Below are positions 1-7,713 of a stretch of 64,000 bases of DNA, piece by piece. How positions within the stretch are numbered: the stretch's first letter is position 1; every line of letters starts with the position of its first letter. The stretch comes from DAOSXA01 sp964526835 (GTDB lineage Bacteria; Zixibacteria; MSB-5A5; GN15; FEB-12). The notes beneath the pieces are model-generated. The model worked only from the letters and a program-made list of their open reading frames with translations, ran no database searches and was not told the origin of the DNA. The translations under genes and the position numbers were made by a program. The stretch is from contig CAZGMK010000002.1 in the NCBI GenBank assembly GCA_964526835.1, forward strand, positions 1-64,000. Direction: 5' to 3'.

Positions 1-264
1 CCTTCAAAACAATATAACATCATGGCCGCTTACACAAAAATACTTACACGCTCCGTCAAGCTGCGGACCAACGCGACGAGGCGGATCAAATCACCGCGCT
101 CGGCTCTGTATCTGATCTTCCAGTTGATCGTGCGAGCAGAGAAGCGCTGGCGTCGTATCAATGCACCGCAGATGGTGACGAAGGTTCTTGATGGAGTAAC
201 ATTCAAAGACGGCCTCGAGGTCAGGAAAACGAAGAACAATCAGACCGAAACGCACGCTGCTTGA
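1..264 (+). CDS. Partial transposase, C-terminal end (IS256/mutator-like)
   Basis: The frame is open from the first base of the window, so this is the 3' part of a gene that begins outside it. The visible residues are basic, with an aromatic/hydrophobic helix (ALYLIFQLIVRAEKRWRR) and an ending (GVTFKDGLEV) of the kind seen in the C-terminal helical part of mutator-type transposases. Just after the stop lies a sequence (272-290) resembling the terminal inverted repeat of IS256-family elements. The catalytic DDE residues are not in view, so the family call rests on tail similarity and the flanking repeat-like sequence. Whether the element is intact cannot be judged from this window. Confidence 0.4.
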   Translation, partial: PSKQYNIMAAYTKILTRSVKLRTNATRRIKSPRSALYLIFQLIVRAEKRWRRINAPQMVTKVLDGVTFKDGLEVRKTKNNQTETHAA

Positions 265-271
265 AAACCAA

Positions 272-290
272 ATTTACACAACTCTTGACA
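272..290. repeat. Possible insertion-sequence terminal inverted repeat
   Basis: The sequence ATTTACACAACTCTTGACA lies just downstream of the transposase stop codon. IS256-family ends commonly contain a TTTACACA...TTGACA-like core close to the transposase stop. The other end lies outside the window, so neither the inverted repeat nor a target-site duplication can be confirmed. Confidence 0.35.
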
Positions 291-361
291 TGAGCTCGTG
301 GCAACTGACGGCAGACCAAGAGCCAACAGCGCTATACTCAAGAAGTACTGGCTACGCCCCA

Positions 362-1600
362 TCACTTGTCCTTTCCCTCCAGGTCGATCCGCTTGACATC
401 CAAGCCTTGTCTTTCAGAACGCTCCAGCGTGTATAAGACGTCCGGGGCGTCAGTTCCGCGCCAAATAGGAGCTTCAATTGCTGACACCCTGGAAACCGCC
501 GAAAGTGGTAAGCTGACTATTAACGCTCGCAGCTTGGTATCCTGCGTGGTTCTATGGCCCTTCACAGCCATGTAATTAACAATCAGTTTAGTCCCGCTAA
601 TGAATACATCATCGATTACCGCATGCCGGATCCCGGGATCCACTGTATCAGGCTCATCCGTTATTCGTTGCGATGCATTTGAAATTGAGCCATCCTGGAA
701 GCTATAGCTGCGAATCACGAAGACATCGTCATTCGTCCACCGTACAGTATACACTCTATCTCCCCTCTCGTTGATTCCGACCCTCGCCCCTTTATCGCCA
801 TTGATTCTGTCCCACACTCCAGACACCAGATCAACTACTGCTATACTCGATAGGTCAGAGAATGCGCACACCGTGCCTGATCCGCCAATGGCAATAGGAC
901 CAAGCGCTATTGGCCCATCCCGAAGAGGCACGTACCACTCGTCGATCTGCTCAAGATGTGGCAGCCGGTAGAGCGTGAGGTAGTCGTCCCATCGCAGGAC
1001 ATACAGTGAGTCACCTATCACGAGGGCATTCCATCCTAGCGGATCACTGGGATTAACCTCGAAGCGCTCCAATTGCTTTAAGAGCGAATCATATAGTATC
1101 GGGGCCGAGGGCGACAGCACATGATTGACAGTGTAGAAGTAACCGCCGTCAGGAGATGACTCGATACGAGCATTAGTCCGAAGGCTGCATACCGCCCTAC
1201 CCGTATGGTCGTATACCCAGTACTCGTTAGGCGATTCGTTGTAGTGCATCATTCTGTTGACCAGAACCTTGCCGTTCCCGGCAATCTGGGGCCGGCCCGC
1301 ACTTGCCAGCGATGACACTGACCAGAATCGATGCTCCTCTCCGCTGTAAACGACGATCGAGTACGAGTCCGTTACGGTTGGGATCCATTTGGCCACGTAA
1401 TTCAATCCACGCCCATGGAATTGATCAGGCGACCTGAGATCTTCGAGCTGAAAAGGTGCTGAGCTTGACTGTGACCCGCCCGGCGAGGCTATGAAGAGCA
1501 GTCCGACTACCGGGACTACCACTTTCTTGGTGAACTTACCAAGCAGGTGCCCGCCGAAGAGATGGTTGCTATCGCTCCCAAGTCGATGAGTGTCAGTCAT
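362..1600 (-). CDS. Hypothetical exported protein, possible beta-propeller
   Basis: No family is recognised. From the preferred ATG (412 residues) there is an N-terminal region with one hydrophobic segment (KKVVVPVVGLLFIASPGG), consistent with a signal peptide or anchor. Next comes a repetitive beta-rich body with recurring patterns such as VVYSGEEHRFWSV, YWVYDHTGR, DSLYVLRWDDYLTLYRL and DRVYTVRWTNDDVFVI, suggestive of a propeller fold. A longer reading from an ATG at 1654 is possible, but the ATG at 1600 has an AGAGGAG sequence directly ahead. The gene is visibly AT-richer than most neighbours and sits next to an insertion-sequence remnant, which may point to recent acquisition. The function is unknown. 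Confidence 0.6.
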   Translation of the reverse strand: MTDTHRLGSDSNHLFGGHLLGKFTKKVVVPVVGLLFIASPGGSQSSSAPFQLEDLRSPDQFHGRGLNYVAKWIPTVTDSYSIVVYSGEEHRFWSVSSLASAGRPQIAGNGKVLVNRMMHYNESPNEYWVYDHTGRAVCSLRTNARIESSPDGGYFYTVNHVLSPSAPILYDSLLKQLERFEVNPSDPLGWNALVIGDSLYVLRWDDYLTLYRLPHLEQIDEWYVPLRDGPIALGPIAIGGSGTVCAFSDLSSIAVVDLVSGVWDRINGDKGARVGINERGDRVYTVRWTNDDVFVIRSYSFQDGSISNASQRITDEPDTVDPGIRHAVIDDVFISGTKLIVNYMAVKGHRTTQDTKLRALIVSLPLSAVSRVSAIEAPIWRGTDAPDVLYTLERSERQGLDVKRIDLEGKDK

Positions 1601-1748
1601 AACTCCTCTTACCCTAGGATATAATCCAATTCGATTACGTACCACTAACTCCATGCATCCGAATATCTCTTATGTCAAGCGCTTTCTGCGTTGGGATTTG
1701 GCCTAATTGTCCTACCCAGTCTACGCCACTCCTCTTGCAGGGCTAATT

Positions 1749-1940
1749 TCAATAGGTGCAGGAATTGGGAAGAGCCTGGCGTAGCGTTTCGGTGAGTCTT
1801 AGATCCAAGCGGCTCGTGTGTTGACACGGCCAAGCAAAAGCATACGCTGATGTCAAAGTACAGGAAGATTGCAGACTCGTCCATTGAGCGGAAAACCCCA
1901 GGACTCCACCAACTGCGACACCTACGATTGTCTCCATCAT
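1749..1940 (-). CDS. Possible small membrane ORF downstream of ltaE
   Basis: A 63-codon frame begins 16 bases after the threonine aldolase stop, with an AGAGGA sequence six bases before its ATG. The first residues (MMETIVGVAVGGVLGF) look like a genuine membrane-segment start, but the remainder is Cys/Ser/Leu-rich and of low plausibility. It may be the start of a decayed gene broken by a frameshift, because another open frame runs through 1675-1884. The whole 1601-1956 interval is AT-richer than its surroundings and holds nothing else I can support. Confidence 0.25.
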   Translation of the reverse strand: MMETIVGVAVGGVLGFSAQWTSLQSSCTLTSAYAFAWPCQHTSRLDLRLTETLRQALPNSCTY

Positions 1941-1956
1941 TTGACGTCCTCTATAG

Positions 1957-2988
1957 CTAGCTTGAAAACAAATCACTCACCCGACGCACGGCCTCAACGC
2001 AGTCGTGCTGCGAGACATCAAGGTGCGTGACAAACCGAATCTTGGTCGGACCAAAAGGCAGAGCCCACACCCCGATTTCTCTCATGCGCTGCAGGATCTC
2101 TTCCGAAGTGATCCCTCCCTCCAGTTCTGCGATAACTATGTTCGTCTGCACCCGCTTCATGTCGAATCGGAATGGCCCCACTCCGTGCAGCCCCTCGGCG
2201 ATGATTCGCGCTTTAGTGTGGTCCTCGGCCAGGCGTTCGATGTGATTCCGGACCGCATACAGTCCCGCCGCCGCGATAATACCCACCTGCCGCATGCCGC
2301 CACCAAACAGCTTGCGCTCGCGCCGGCATTTTTCCACAAACTTACGACTGCCCAGAATGAGTGATCCGATGGGCGCTCCCAGACCCTTCGACAGGCAAAC
2401 CGAAACCGAGTCGAACGGTTTGGTCAGTTCGGCCAGCGACAGGCCGGTGGCGATATGAACATGCCAGATACGGGCGCCGTCGAGGTGAAACACCAAGCCA
2501 AACTCATCGCATACCCCTCGCACCTTGACGATCTCGTCCTGCGGCAGGATAGTGCCTCCATGATGGTTATGGGTGTTTTCCAACGCCACCATTTTGGTAA
2601 GGGGAGAGTGGAGGTTTTTGGGGCGGATGGAATTGCGAATCATCTCTGCGGTCACCATTCCGTATTCGGTGGTGAGCATGTTAACCAGAAGACCCGAGTG
2701 GACCACGGGCCCGGCCGCCTCGTAGTTGACGACATGGCACTCCCGGTCGCACAGCAGCTCCCAACCGCGACGCGAATGAACCTTGAGGCAAATTTGGTTG
2801 CCCATTGTCCCGGAAGGCACAAAGAGGGCGGCTTCTTTCTCAAAGAGGCCCGCTACGTGCTCTTCGAGCTTCTTAACCGTAGGGTCATCCCCGAGAACAT
2901 CATCGCCCACCTCGGCAGAGGCCATCGCCCGGCGCATTTCATCTCCCGGACGGGTGACGGTATCGCTTCGCAGATCGATAGTATCCAT
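1957..2988 (-). CDS. ltaE: Low-specificity L-threonine aldolase
   Basis: A PLP-dependent fold-type I enzyme that cleaves L-threonine or L-allo-threonine to glycine and acetaldehyde in the cytoplasm. The 343 residues match the usual length. The N-terminal DLRSDTVTRP signature, the cofactor-stacking region HLDGAR (168-173) and the Schiff-base lysine K201 in CLSKGLGAPIG are all present. The gene follows the cold-shock gene on the same strand but is separated from it by a terminator hairpin. It has its own -10-like sequence only six bases upstream of the ATG and no Shine-Dalgarno, so its mRNA may be leaderless. Confidence 0.93.
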   Translation of the reverse strand: MDTIDLRSDTVTRPGDEMRRAMASAEVGDDVLGDDPTVKKLEEHVAGLFEKEAALFVPSGTMGNQICLKVHSRRGWELLCDRECHVVNYEAAGPVVHSGLLVNMLTTEYGMVTAEMIRNSIRPKNLHSPLTKMVALENTHNHHGGTILPQDEIVKVRGVCDEFGLVFHLDGARIWHVHIATGLSLAELTKPFDSVSVCLSKGLGAPIGSLILGSRKFVEKCRRERKLFGGGMRQVGIIAAAGLYAVRNHIERLAEDHTKARIIAEGLHGVGPFRFDMKRVQTNIVIAELEGGITSEEILQRMREIGVWALPFGPTKIRFVTHLDVSQHDCVEAVRRVSDLFSS

Positions 2989-2994
2989 AGGCTC

Positions 2995-3023
2995 AGTATA
3001 CGTAATCCGTTGCAGGCGAACAA
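2995..3023 (-). promoter_or_regulatory. Possible sigma-70 promoter of ltaE (leaderless)
   Basis: On the minus strand, TTGTTC (3023-3018), a 17-base spacer and TATACT (3000-2995) precede the ltaE ATG by six bases. Transcription would start at or next to the A of the ATG. The -10 matches well and the -35 is weak. Confidence 0.4.
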
Positions 3024-3044
3024 GCCGTTCGCGGCCAAACGAAA

Positions 3045-3064
3045 GGCCCCGCAGAGGCGGGGCC
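3045..3064 (-). terminator. Rho-independent terminator after the cold-shock gene
   Basis: A perfect 8-bp GC stem (GGCCCCGC / GCGGGGCC) with a four-base loop lies 30 bases after the cold-shock stop. On the minus strand it is followed by TTTCGTTT, a usable U-rich tract. Confidence 0.75.
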
Positions 3065-3093
3065 GGATCTTCCGAAACTGGCGGAGATGCTGA

Positions 3094-3300
3094 TTACGAT
3101 GCCGGAATCACGCGGGCCGCCTGCGGACCGCTGTCGGTCTGCACCAGGTCATACAAGACCTGCTGGCCCTCTCGAAGCGTTCGGTAGCCATCCATCTCGA
3201 TGGCGGTGTAGTGAACGTAGACGTCGTGCTCGGAGTAGTCGCTCGCAATGAATCCCCATCCCTTGGAATCGCTGAAGTACTTGACCGTTCCCTTGGACAT
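3094..3300 (-). CDS. Cold-shock domain protein (CspA family)
   Basis: A 68-residue single-OB-fold RNA/ssDNA-binding protein. The RNP1-like motif KGWGFI (13-18) and the RNP2-like motif DVYVHYTAI are visible; the usual RNP2 reads VFVHFSAI, so aromatic residues are conserved with Tyr substitutions. Such proteins act as RNA chaperones in the cytoplasm. The start is supported by GGAGG six bases before the ATG. A good promoter lies upstream and a terminator downstream, so this is a monocistronic unit. Confidence 0.93.
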   Translation of the reverse strand: MSKGTVKYFSDSKGWGFIASDYSEHDVYVHYTAIEMDGYRTLREGQQVLYDLVQTDSGPQAARVIPAS

Positions 3301-3343
3301 AGCGAACCTCCGTGTATGCTGTGGCCCCTCTATTTATATCTGA

Positions 3344-3372
3344 ATTATAAGTCCCCTTCGTCGATCTAGCAA
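3344..3372 (-). promoter_or_regulatory. Sigma-70 promoter of the cold-shock gene
   Basis: On the minus strand, TTGCTA (3372-3367), a 17-base spacer and a perfect TATAAT (3349-3344). The inferred 5' leader is about 35-40 bases and ends in GGAGG. Confidence 0.65.
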
Positions 3373-3391
3373 CGAGAATCTAAAAGAAACG

Positions 3392-4021
3392 TCAGAAGGC
3401 AGGTAACACGCTGTAAGACAAGGTCATAACCAAACCCGACAGGAGCGGCACACTGACATTATCATCTACGCCCAGAGGCAGAGCCTCGACAACAGTCGCA
3501 GTGAAAGCCCCGATCAGCCCCACCGGCCAGGCCAGATTGGGCACTACTCCAGCAACGATCACAGTCGAGATCAGGCAGGCAAGACTTCCTTCCAGTGACT
3601 TGGCGCCGATTCGGTGGCGACCCCAGCGGCGTCCGATCAGGGCGGCGAACGTATCCCCGACGATAATGAAGGCCAGCGCCGCCACGGCTATTGGCTTGTC
3701 GAACATCGCCACCACCAGGCATACCGAAATCAGGATATAGGTCGCCCCAGTAAAATCACCGTTCTTTTCATGGGGACGAATCATGTGACCGAATATGCGC
3801 TCCCAAAAATCGGTCCAGAGGCGCCAGCGACGAAGACGGGCGATATCCACGATGACCATGACCACGGTGATCGGAACCATTATTGCGAGCATTTCCTTGC
3901 GGGCGAGCCCCAAAAGCACATATCCGCCCGGGATTACGAGGGCTACCATATGCGTGGTCTTGCGCCAGAATTCCTGCAGGAAAGTAATCTGGAGCGAATC
4001 ATCCAAGAGACTGGCCGGCAT
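3392..4021 (-). CDS. Polyprenol/diacylglycerol kinase-like membrane protein (DGK1/SEC59 type)
   Basis: About 209 residues from the ATG at 4021 with several membrane segments. The conserved region GDTFAALIGRRWGRH followed by IGAKSLEGSLA matches the CTP-dependent kinase family that includes dolichol kinase, phytol kinase and yeast Dgk1. The lipid substrate cannot be read from the sequence. A longer frame reaches 4291, but its first 90 residues are Arg/Pro-rich and overlap the upstream gene. The ATG at 4021 lies two bases after that gene's stop, which implies translational coupling to the parvulin gene. Confidence 0.75.
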   Translation of the reverse strand: MPASLLDDSLQITFLQEFWRKTTHMVALVIPGGYVLLGLARKEMLAIMVPITVVMVIVDIARLRRWRLWTDFWERIFGHMIRPHEKNGDFTGATYILISVCLVVAMFDKPIAVAALAFIIVGDTFAALIGRRWGRHRIGAKSLEGSLACLISTVIVAGVVPNLAWPVGLIGAFTATVVEALPLGVDDNVSVPLLSGLVMTLSYSVLPAF

Positions 4022-4023
4022 GA

Positions 4024-5784
4024 TCAGGACCTGCGCATTTCGAGTGGACGCAGGTGCACCGGATGCAGCGGGTTCGGGAAACTCACATTGAACCTCTCGT
4101 ACAGTTGATCCCGGTATCGGTGGAACAGCATGAGCCGATGTTCCGTGGTCAGCCGGCTGCGGATCTCTCCGGCAACACGGTGTAGTTCTTTGGGCTCCTG
4201 GCGAGAGACGACCTTTACGATGATGAAACCGGATGGAGTCCGCACCGGATCCGTAATGTCGCCGACCGGTGTATGAGACGCCGTCCACCATACCAGCGAG
4301 TCGACATTCTCGGGGCCAACATCGCCGTAGTCGAGCAAGTAGGGCCGCAGGCCGGACTCGTTCCCGGCGAACAGGGTTACCAGCCCATCAAAGTCGTACC
4401 CGGACTGCGCCTGATCCTTGAGAAAGGTAGCATACGAACTGTCGCTCACCACAAGTCCCCTGAGGTTCATGGGCTTGGCTACCGTAAACTCCTCGATATG
4501 AGCGTCATAGTAGGCCCGTATCATCGAGTCCGACGGCGTCCAATCAGGGTCCTGAAGATTCAGCCCGACAATCACCTTGCAATGGTGCTGCCGAAGACGT
4601 CTCTCCTGTTCTCTGACCTCGGAGAGTGTGTCGATACCCAGATCGCGGGCGACCTGGAGGGCCACGAACCTCTCCGCCAGCTCCTGGATCATCTCACGAC
4701 GCACCTCGGCGTTCTCGCTCGGACGTTTGTTGCGGGCCTGATAGCCTGCTTCCGGGGTTCTGAGCATGTTGACATCAATTGTATCCTCACCATTGATGAT
4801 CGCAACCCAGAGCTGCTTATCGGCCTCATAGGGGTTCCTCGCCAGCGCCTCTTCGTTGTACTCAATTTCGAGCGGCAAAGCCCTCAACGAATCTCGCAAC
4901 TCGTCACTGCGTCGATTCTGCATGGTAGTGCGGTAGGCCTCGGCTGCTCTCACCATGTGGACACTGTCCAGCGGCGGCACCCCCTCCTCCAGATGGTGCT
5001 CAATCTTAAGGATGTGCCATCCGGTTTCGTCGTAATAGGGCTCGATGACCTCTCGCGGCTCGGCGTTGAACGCCACTGAATCAAATGGCGCTCGGTAGTG
5101 TCCCCGACCGATCCAGCCTATCAGCCCCCCATCGACCTTGGCCTGTCCATCGTGAGAGTACTGACGCGCCACTTCGCTGAATGGCTCGCCGAAATCGATC
5201 ATCATTTTGAGCTTTCGGGCATACTCCCGAGCTTCGGCGTACAGATCTTCATCCGACATCGACTTATAGTAGGTTGAGTCGGGGCCGCGGCGCAGGCTTT
5301 CGGGAACCACCAGAATGTGTCGGACGAAGACCTGCTCCGGCAACCAGAAGAGATCTTCGTTCTCATAGTAGAAGTCAGCAATGGACTGCGAGTCCGACTC
5401 CACCTGTTCGTATACCATCTTCCGCACGAATTCCCGTAGGATGGCATCATGCCAGCGTAGCCGAAAGGTACGGTAGTGTTCATAGTGGTCCTCTAGAGAA
5501 ACATCCCACGCGACCAGCCCCATCAGGGTATCAACGAGAATGCTGTCCAGGACCAGTCGGACCCAGGCTGTGTCGGCGATGCCTCCATTGGGCAGTCGGC
5601 TGCTTGCATAGAGAGAATCGTAGAGCTGCGCCATTGTGATCTCGAATCGATCCCCCACTCGCGCAACCACCTTGTCGTAATCGGCTTGATCCTGCAGATA
5701 TACCACGGACGGTGGTCCGCCACAACCAATCCACAGTGCGGAAACAACCACTAACAGCAACAAATTACGGCCGACAATACGCAT
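4024..5784 (-). CDS. Parvulin-type peptidyl-prolyl isomerase lipoprotein (SurA/PpiC-like)
   Basis: 586 residues. The N-terminal hydrophobic stretch ends in LWIGC, a lipobox-like sequence, so the mature protein is probably a lipoprotein facing the periplasm. A SurA-like helical region follows, then a parvulin domain at about residues 150-265 with VRHILVV, the YSHDGQAKVDGGLIGWI region and GWHILKIEHH. A second, weaker parvulin-like segment lies near the C-terminus (SGFIIVKVVSRQEP). Such proteins fold outer-membrane or secreted proteins. The gene is translationally coupled to the downstream lipid-kinase-like gene. Confidence 0.88.
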   Translation of the reverse strand: MRIVGRNLLLLVVVSALWIGCGGPPSVVYLQDQADYDKVVARVGDRFEITMAQLYDSLYASSRLPNGGIADTAWVRLVLDSILVDTLMGLVAWDVSLEDHYEHYRTFRLRWHDAILREFVRKMVYEQVESDSQSIADFYYENEDLFWLPEQVFVRHILVVPESLRRGPDSTYYKSMSDEDLYAEAREYARKLKMMIDFGEPFSEVARQYSHDGQAKVDGGLIGWIGRGHYRAPFDSVAFNAEPREVIEPYYDETGWHILKIEHHLEEGVPPLDSVHMVRAAEAYRTTMQNRRSDELRDSLRALPLEIEYNEEALARNPYEADKQLWVAIINGEDTIDVNMLRTPEAGYQARNKRPSENAEVRREMIQELAERFVALQVARDLGIDTLSEVREQERRLRQHHCKVIVGLNLQDPDWTPSDSMIRAYYDAHIEEFTVAKPMNLRGLVVSDSSYATFLKDQAQSGYDFDGLVTLFAGNESGLRPYLLDYGDVGPENVDSLVWWTASHTPVGDITDPVRTPSGFIIVKVVSRQEPKELHRVAGEIRSRLTTEHRLMLFHRYRDQLYERFNVSFPNPLHPVHLRPLEMRRS

Positions 5785-5900
5785 ATACTCTCCAGGCTAA
5801 ACACACGATTCCGGTAATTATACACGCCAACCCGGCAAGCGACAAGGGGTTAATTGGAGAGGTATGTCGGAGCTCGAGAGACGGCCCAACGGACGGCTAC

Positions 5901-5919
5901 CTGACTCAACCTGAGTCAG
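5901..5919 (-). terminator. Hairpin at the end of the PilS-like kinase gene
   Basis: CTGACTCA and TGAGTCAG form a perfect 8-bp stem with a three-base loop overlapping the stop codon. There is no U-tract, so it could be a Rho-assisted terminator, an mRNA 3' stabiliser or a protein-binding palindrome. Confidence 0.35.
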
Positions 5920-7634
5920 TCGTGTACGCAGACCGAGGAGAGGGCGGCTCCGGCCTCAGCGGCCTCAATGGAAGGGTCGGCGGTCCGGCCGTAGCCGAGA
6001 AACACGATCCGGAACACGGCGCCGCCGGTCCTGTTGGTATGAACACGAAGACCCAGTCTCATCGCCTGAGCCATACGATGCACAATAGCCAACCCCAGGC
6101 CAGTGCCCTGTTTCTTCGTCGAGAAGAACGGCTGATAGATGCGCCTGAGGTCTTCTTCGGGAATACCTGGTCCGGTGTCCTCAACACGCAGCTCGACGTC
6201 TCCGGTCTCGGCCACGAGCGCCAGCCGGAAAGTGACATGGCCGGGATTCGGTCCGATGGCCTCGAGGGCGTTCACGCCCAGATTCAGAAGCATTTGCTTA
6301 ATGAGGTCCTCATCCCCTACTACGTAGACGATCGACTCATCGGTGTGAAGTTCAACCACATGATCAGGGCGATAGCTGGCGTGGTGTTTAAGCAACTGGA
6401 TCACTTCCCCGACCAGGTGGCAGAGTTCGACCTTGGCCAGGTTGGGCTCGGTTACACGAGCATAAGTAAGGAACTCGGTGGTTATCTTCGAGAGACGATC
6501 TGACTCCCTGATAATCAGGTCCATCAGGCGGGCATCCTGTCCGCCGAGCTGCAGATCGGCCCTCAGCACCTCAACCGAGCCTGAGATCGTAGCCAGCGGA
6601 TTGCGTATCTCATGGGCTATCGACGCCGACAGCTCTCCGATTGCCGCCAGACGGTCGGCCGCTCGGACCTTGGCCTCCAGCCGCTTAGCCTCGGTGAGGT
6701 CCGAGAAGATGGCGATTACTCCGCGAACGGAGCCGTCCGGCTCGGTCAGACAGGAGGTTGAAAGCCCCAGCGGCATGGTGCGATCGGAGTTTCTGTCGGG
6801 TCTAATGGATATTTCGTGTCGAGGATGTGCGTGACGCCCGTGCAGGGCTTCAATCAGCAGACCGACCAAGCGGGGCATTCGGTCGGCAAAGGCATCCTGA
6901 CAACTCAACCCCTTGACCTCCGCTTCGCGGTATCCAAGGATGCGTTCGGCTGCGCGATTGAAGAAGATGATCCGCCCAGCGGCATCGATAGTCAAAAGGC
7001 CGGAGTTCAAATGGGTCAGAATATCGTCGGTTTCGAGCTGGGCCTTCTGGAGCGCCCGCGAAGTGTCGGCCAACTGACGGTCGCGCTGGCGCAGCCGTTC
7101 CGCCAGATAACCGGAGATGAAGGCAATCAGGTAGAAGATTAGAATATGCAGAAAGATCGAGTAGAAGACCGGATCTTCGGCCGAGATTACGGATCTGAGA
7201 TTACTGCCCACTATTTCCGGATGGCCGTCCAGACTCAACCCGATCCAGACAATGAAGGTGTAGGCCAGCGAGGCCAGAGAAGCCATGGCGAGAGTACCAA
7301 TCAGGCGATAGGCTAAGGCCGCTGACACGATCGTAAGGATGAACAGTCCGGAGAAGGGGGAATTCATCGTTCCGGTGGCGTAGATCACCACCGTGTCGAC
7401 AGTTACTTCGGCCAAGAATTGCAGAGCCAGCAGACCGCCGCCCAACAGCGCCCAGCGATCTCCCAGACTGGTGGCCACGAAGATCGTCATGGCTGCGGTC
7501 AGAACGGCGTAGGCCACGAAGAGCGTCGCCAACCCGTGCGGCAACCCGATCCAGAAGACCACGACCGCGATAATGATGAAGGTCGCCAGCCGAAGCGGCA
7601 GAAACCAGCCCAGTCGATTCAGTTGCTCATGCAT
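5916..7634 (-). CDS. PilS-like membrane sensor histidine kinase
   Basis: 572 residues. Residues 1-180 carry about six membrane helices (three near 13-80, the rest near 95-175), as in PilS. A PAS domain lies at about 200-315, and HisKA contains phospho-acceptor H341 in SIAHEIRNPLA. HATPase follows with N-box LLNLGVNALEAI and G-boxes DTGPGIPEEDL and KQGTGLGLAIV. PilS normally phosphorylates the sigma-54 regulator PilR to control pilin expression. The gene sits just downstream of pilC, which supports a pilus role, but no response regulator is next to it. Confidence 0.85.
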   Translation of the reverse strand: MHEQLNRLGWFLPLRLATFIIIAVVVFWIGLPHGLATLFVAYAVLTAAMTIFVATSLGDRWALLGGGLLALQFLAEVTVDTVVIYATGTMNSPFSGLFILTIVSAALAYRLIGTLAMASLASLAYTFIVWIGLSLDGHPEIVGSNLRSVISAEDPVFYSIFLHILIFYLIAFISGYLAERLRQRDRQLADTSRALQKAQLETDDILTHLNSGLLTIDAAGRIIFFNRAAERILGYREAEVKGLSCQDAFADRMPRLVGLLIEALHGRHAHPRHEISIRPDRNSDRTMPLGLSTSCLTEPDGSVRGVIAIFSDLTEAKRLEAKVRAADRLAAIGELSASIAHEIRNPLATISGSVEVLRADLQLGGQDARLMDLIIRESDRLSKITTEFLTYARVTEPNLAKVELCHLVGEVIQLLKHHASYRPDHVVELHTDESIVYVVGDEDLIKQMLLNLGVNALEAIGPNPGHVTFRLALVAETGDVELRVEDTGPGIPEEDLRRIYQPFFSTKKQGTGLGLAIVHRMAQAMRLGLRVHTNRTGGAVFRIVFLGYGRTADPSIEAAEAGAALSSVCVHD

Positions 7635-7649
7635 GTTGTCTTCTGCGCA

Positions 7650-7671
7650 AACGGCGCCCGCGGGCGCCGTT
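7650..7671. terminator. 22-bp perfect palindrome between pilC and pilS-like gene
   Basis: The half-site AACGGCGCCCG is followed directly by its exact reverse complement. It lies in the 79-base gap between the pilC stop and the kinase start. It could terminate or attenuate pilC transcription (no U-tract) or be a dimeric-protein operator. Confidence 0.45.
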
Positions 7672-7713
7672 CATGCATTGCTTTCTCGGGCAACGAGTAG
7701 TCGCTTGAATCGA

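Noticed and set aside
3392..4291. Longer N-terminus of the lipid-kinase-like gene
   Set aside because: The first 90 residues overlap the upstream gene and look like an antisense-type composition; the ATG at 4021 fits coupling.
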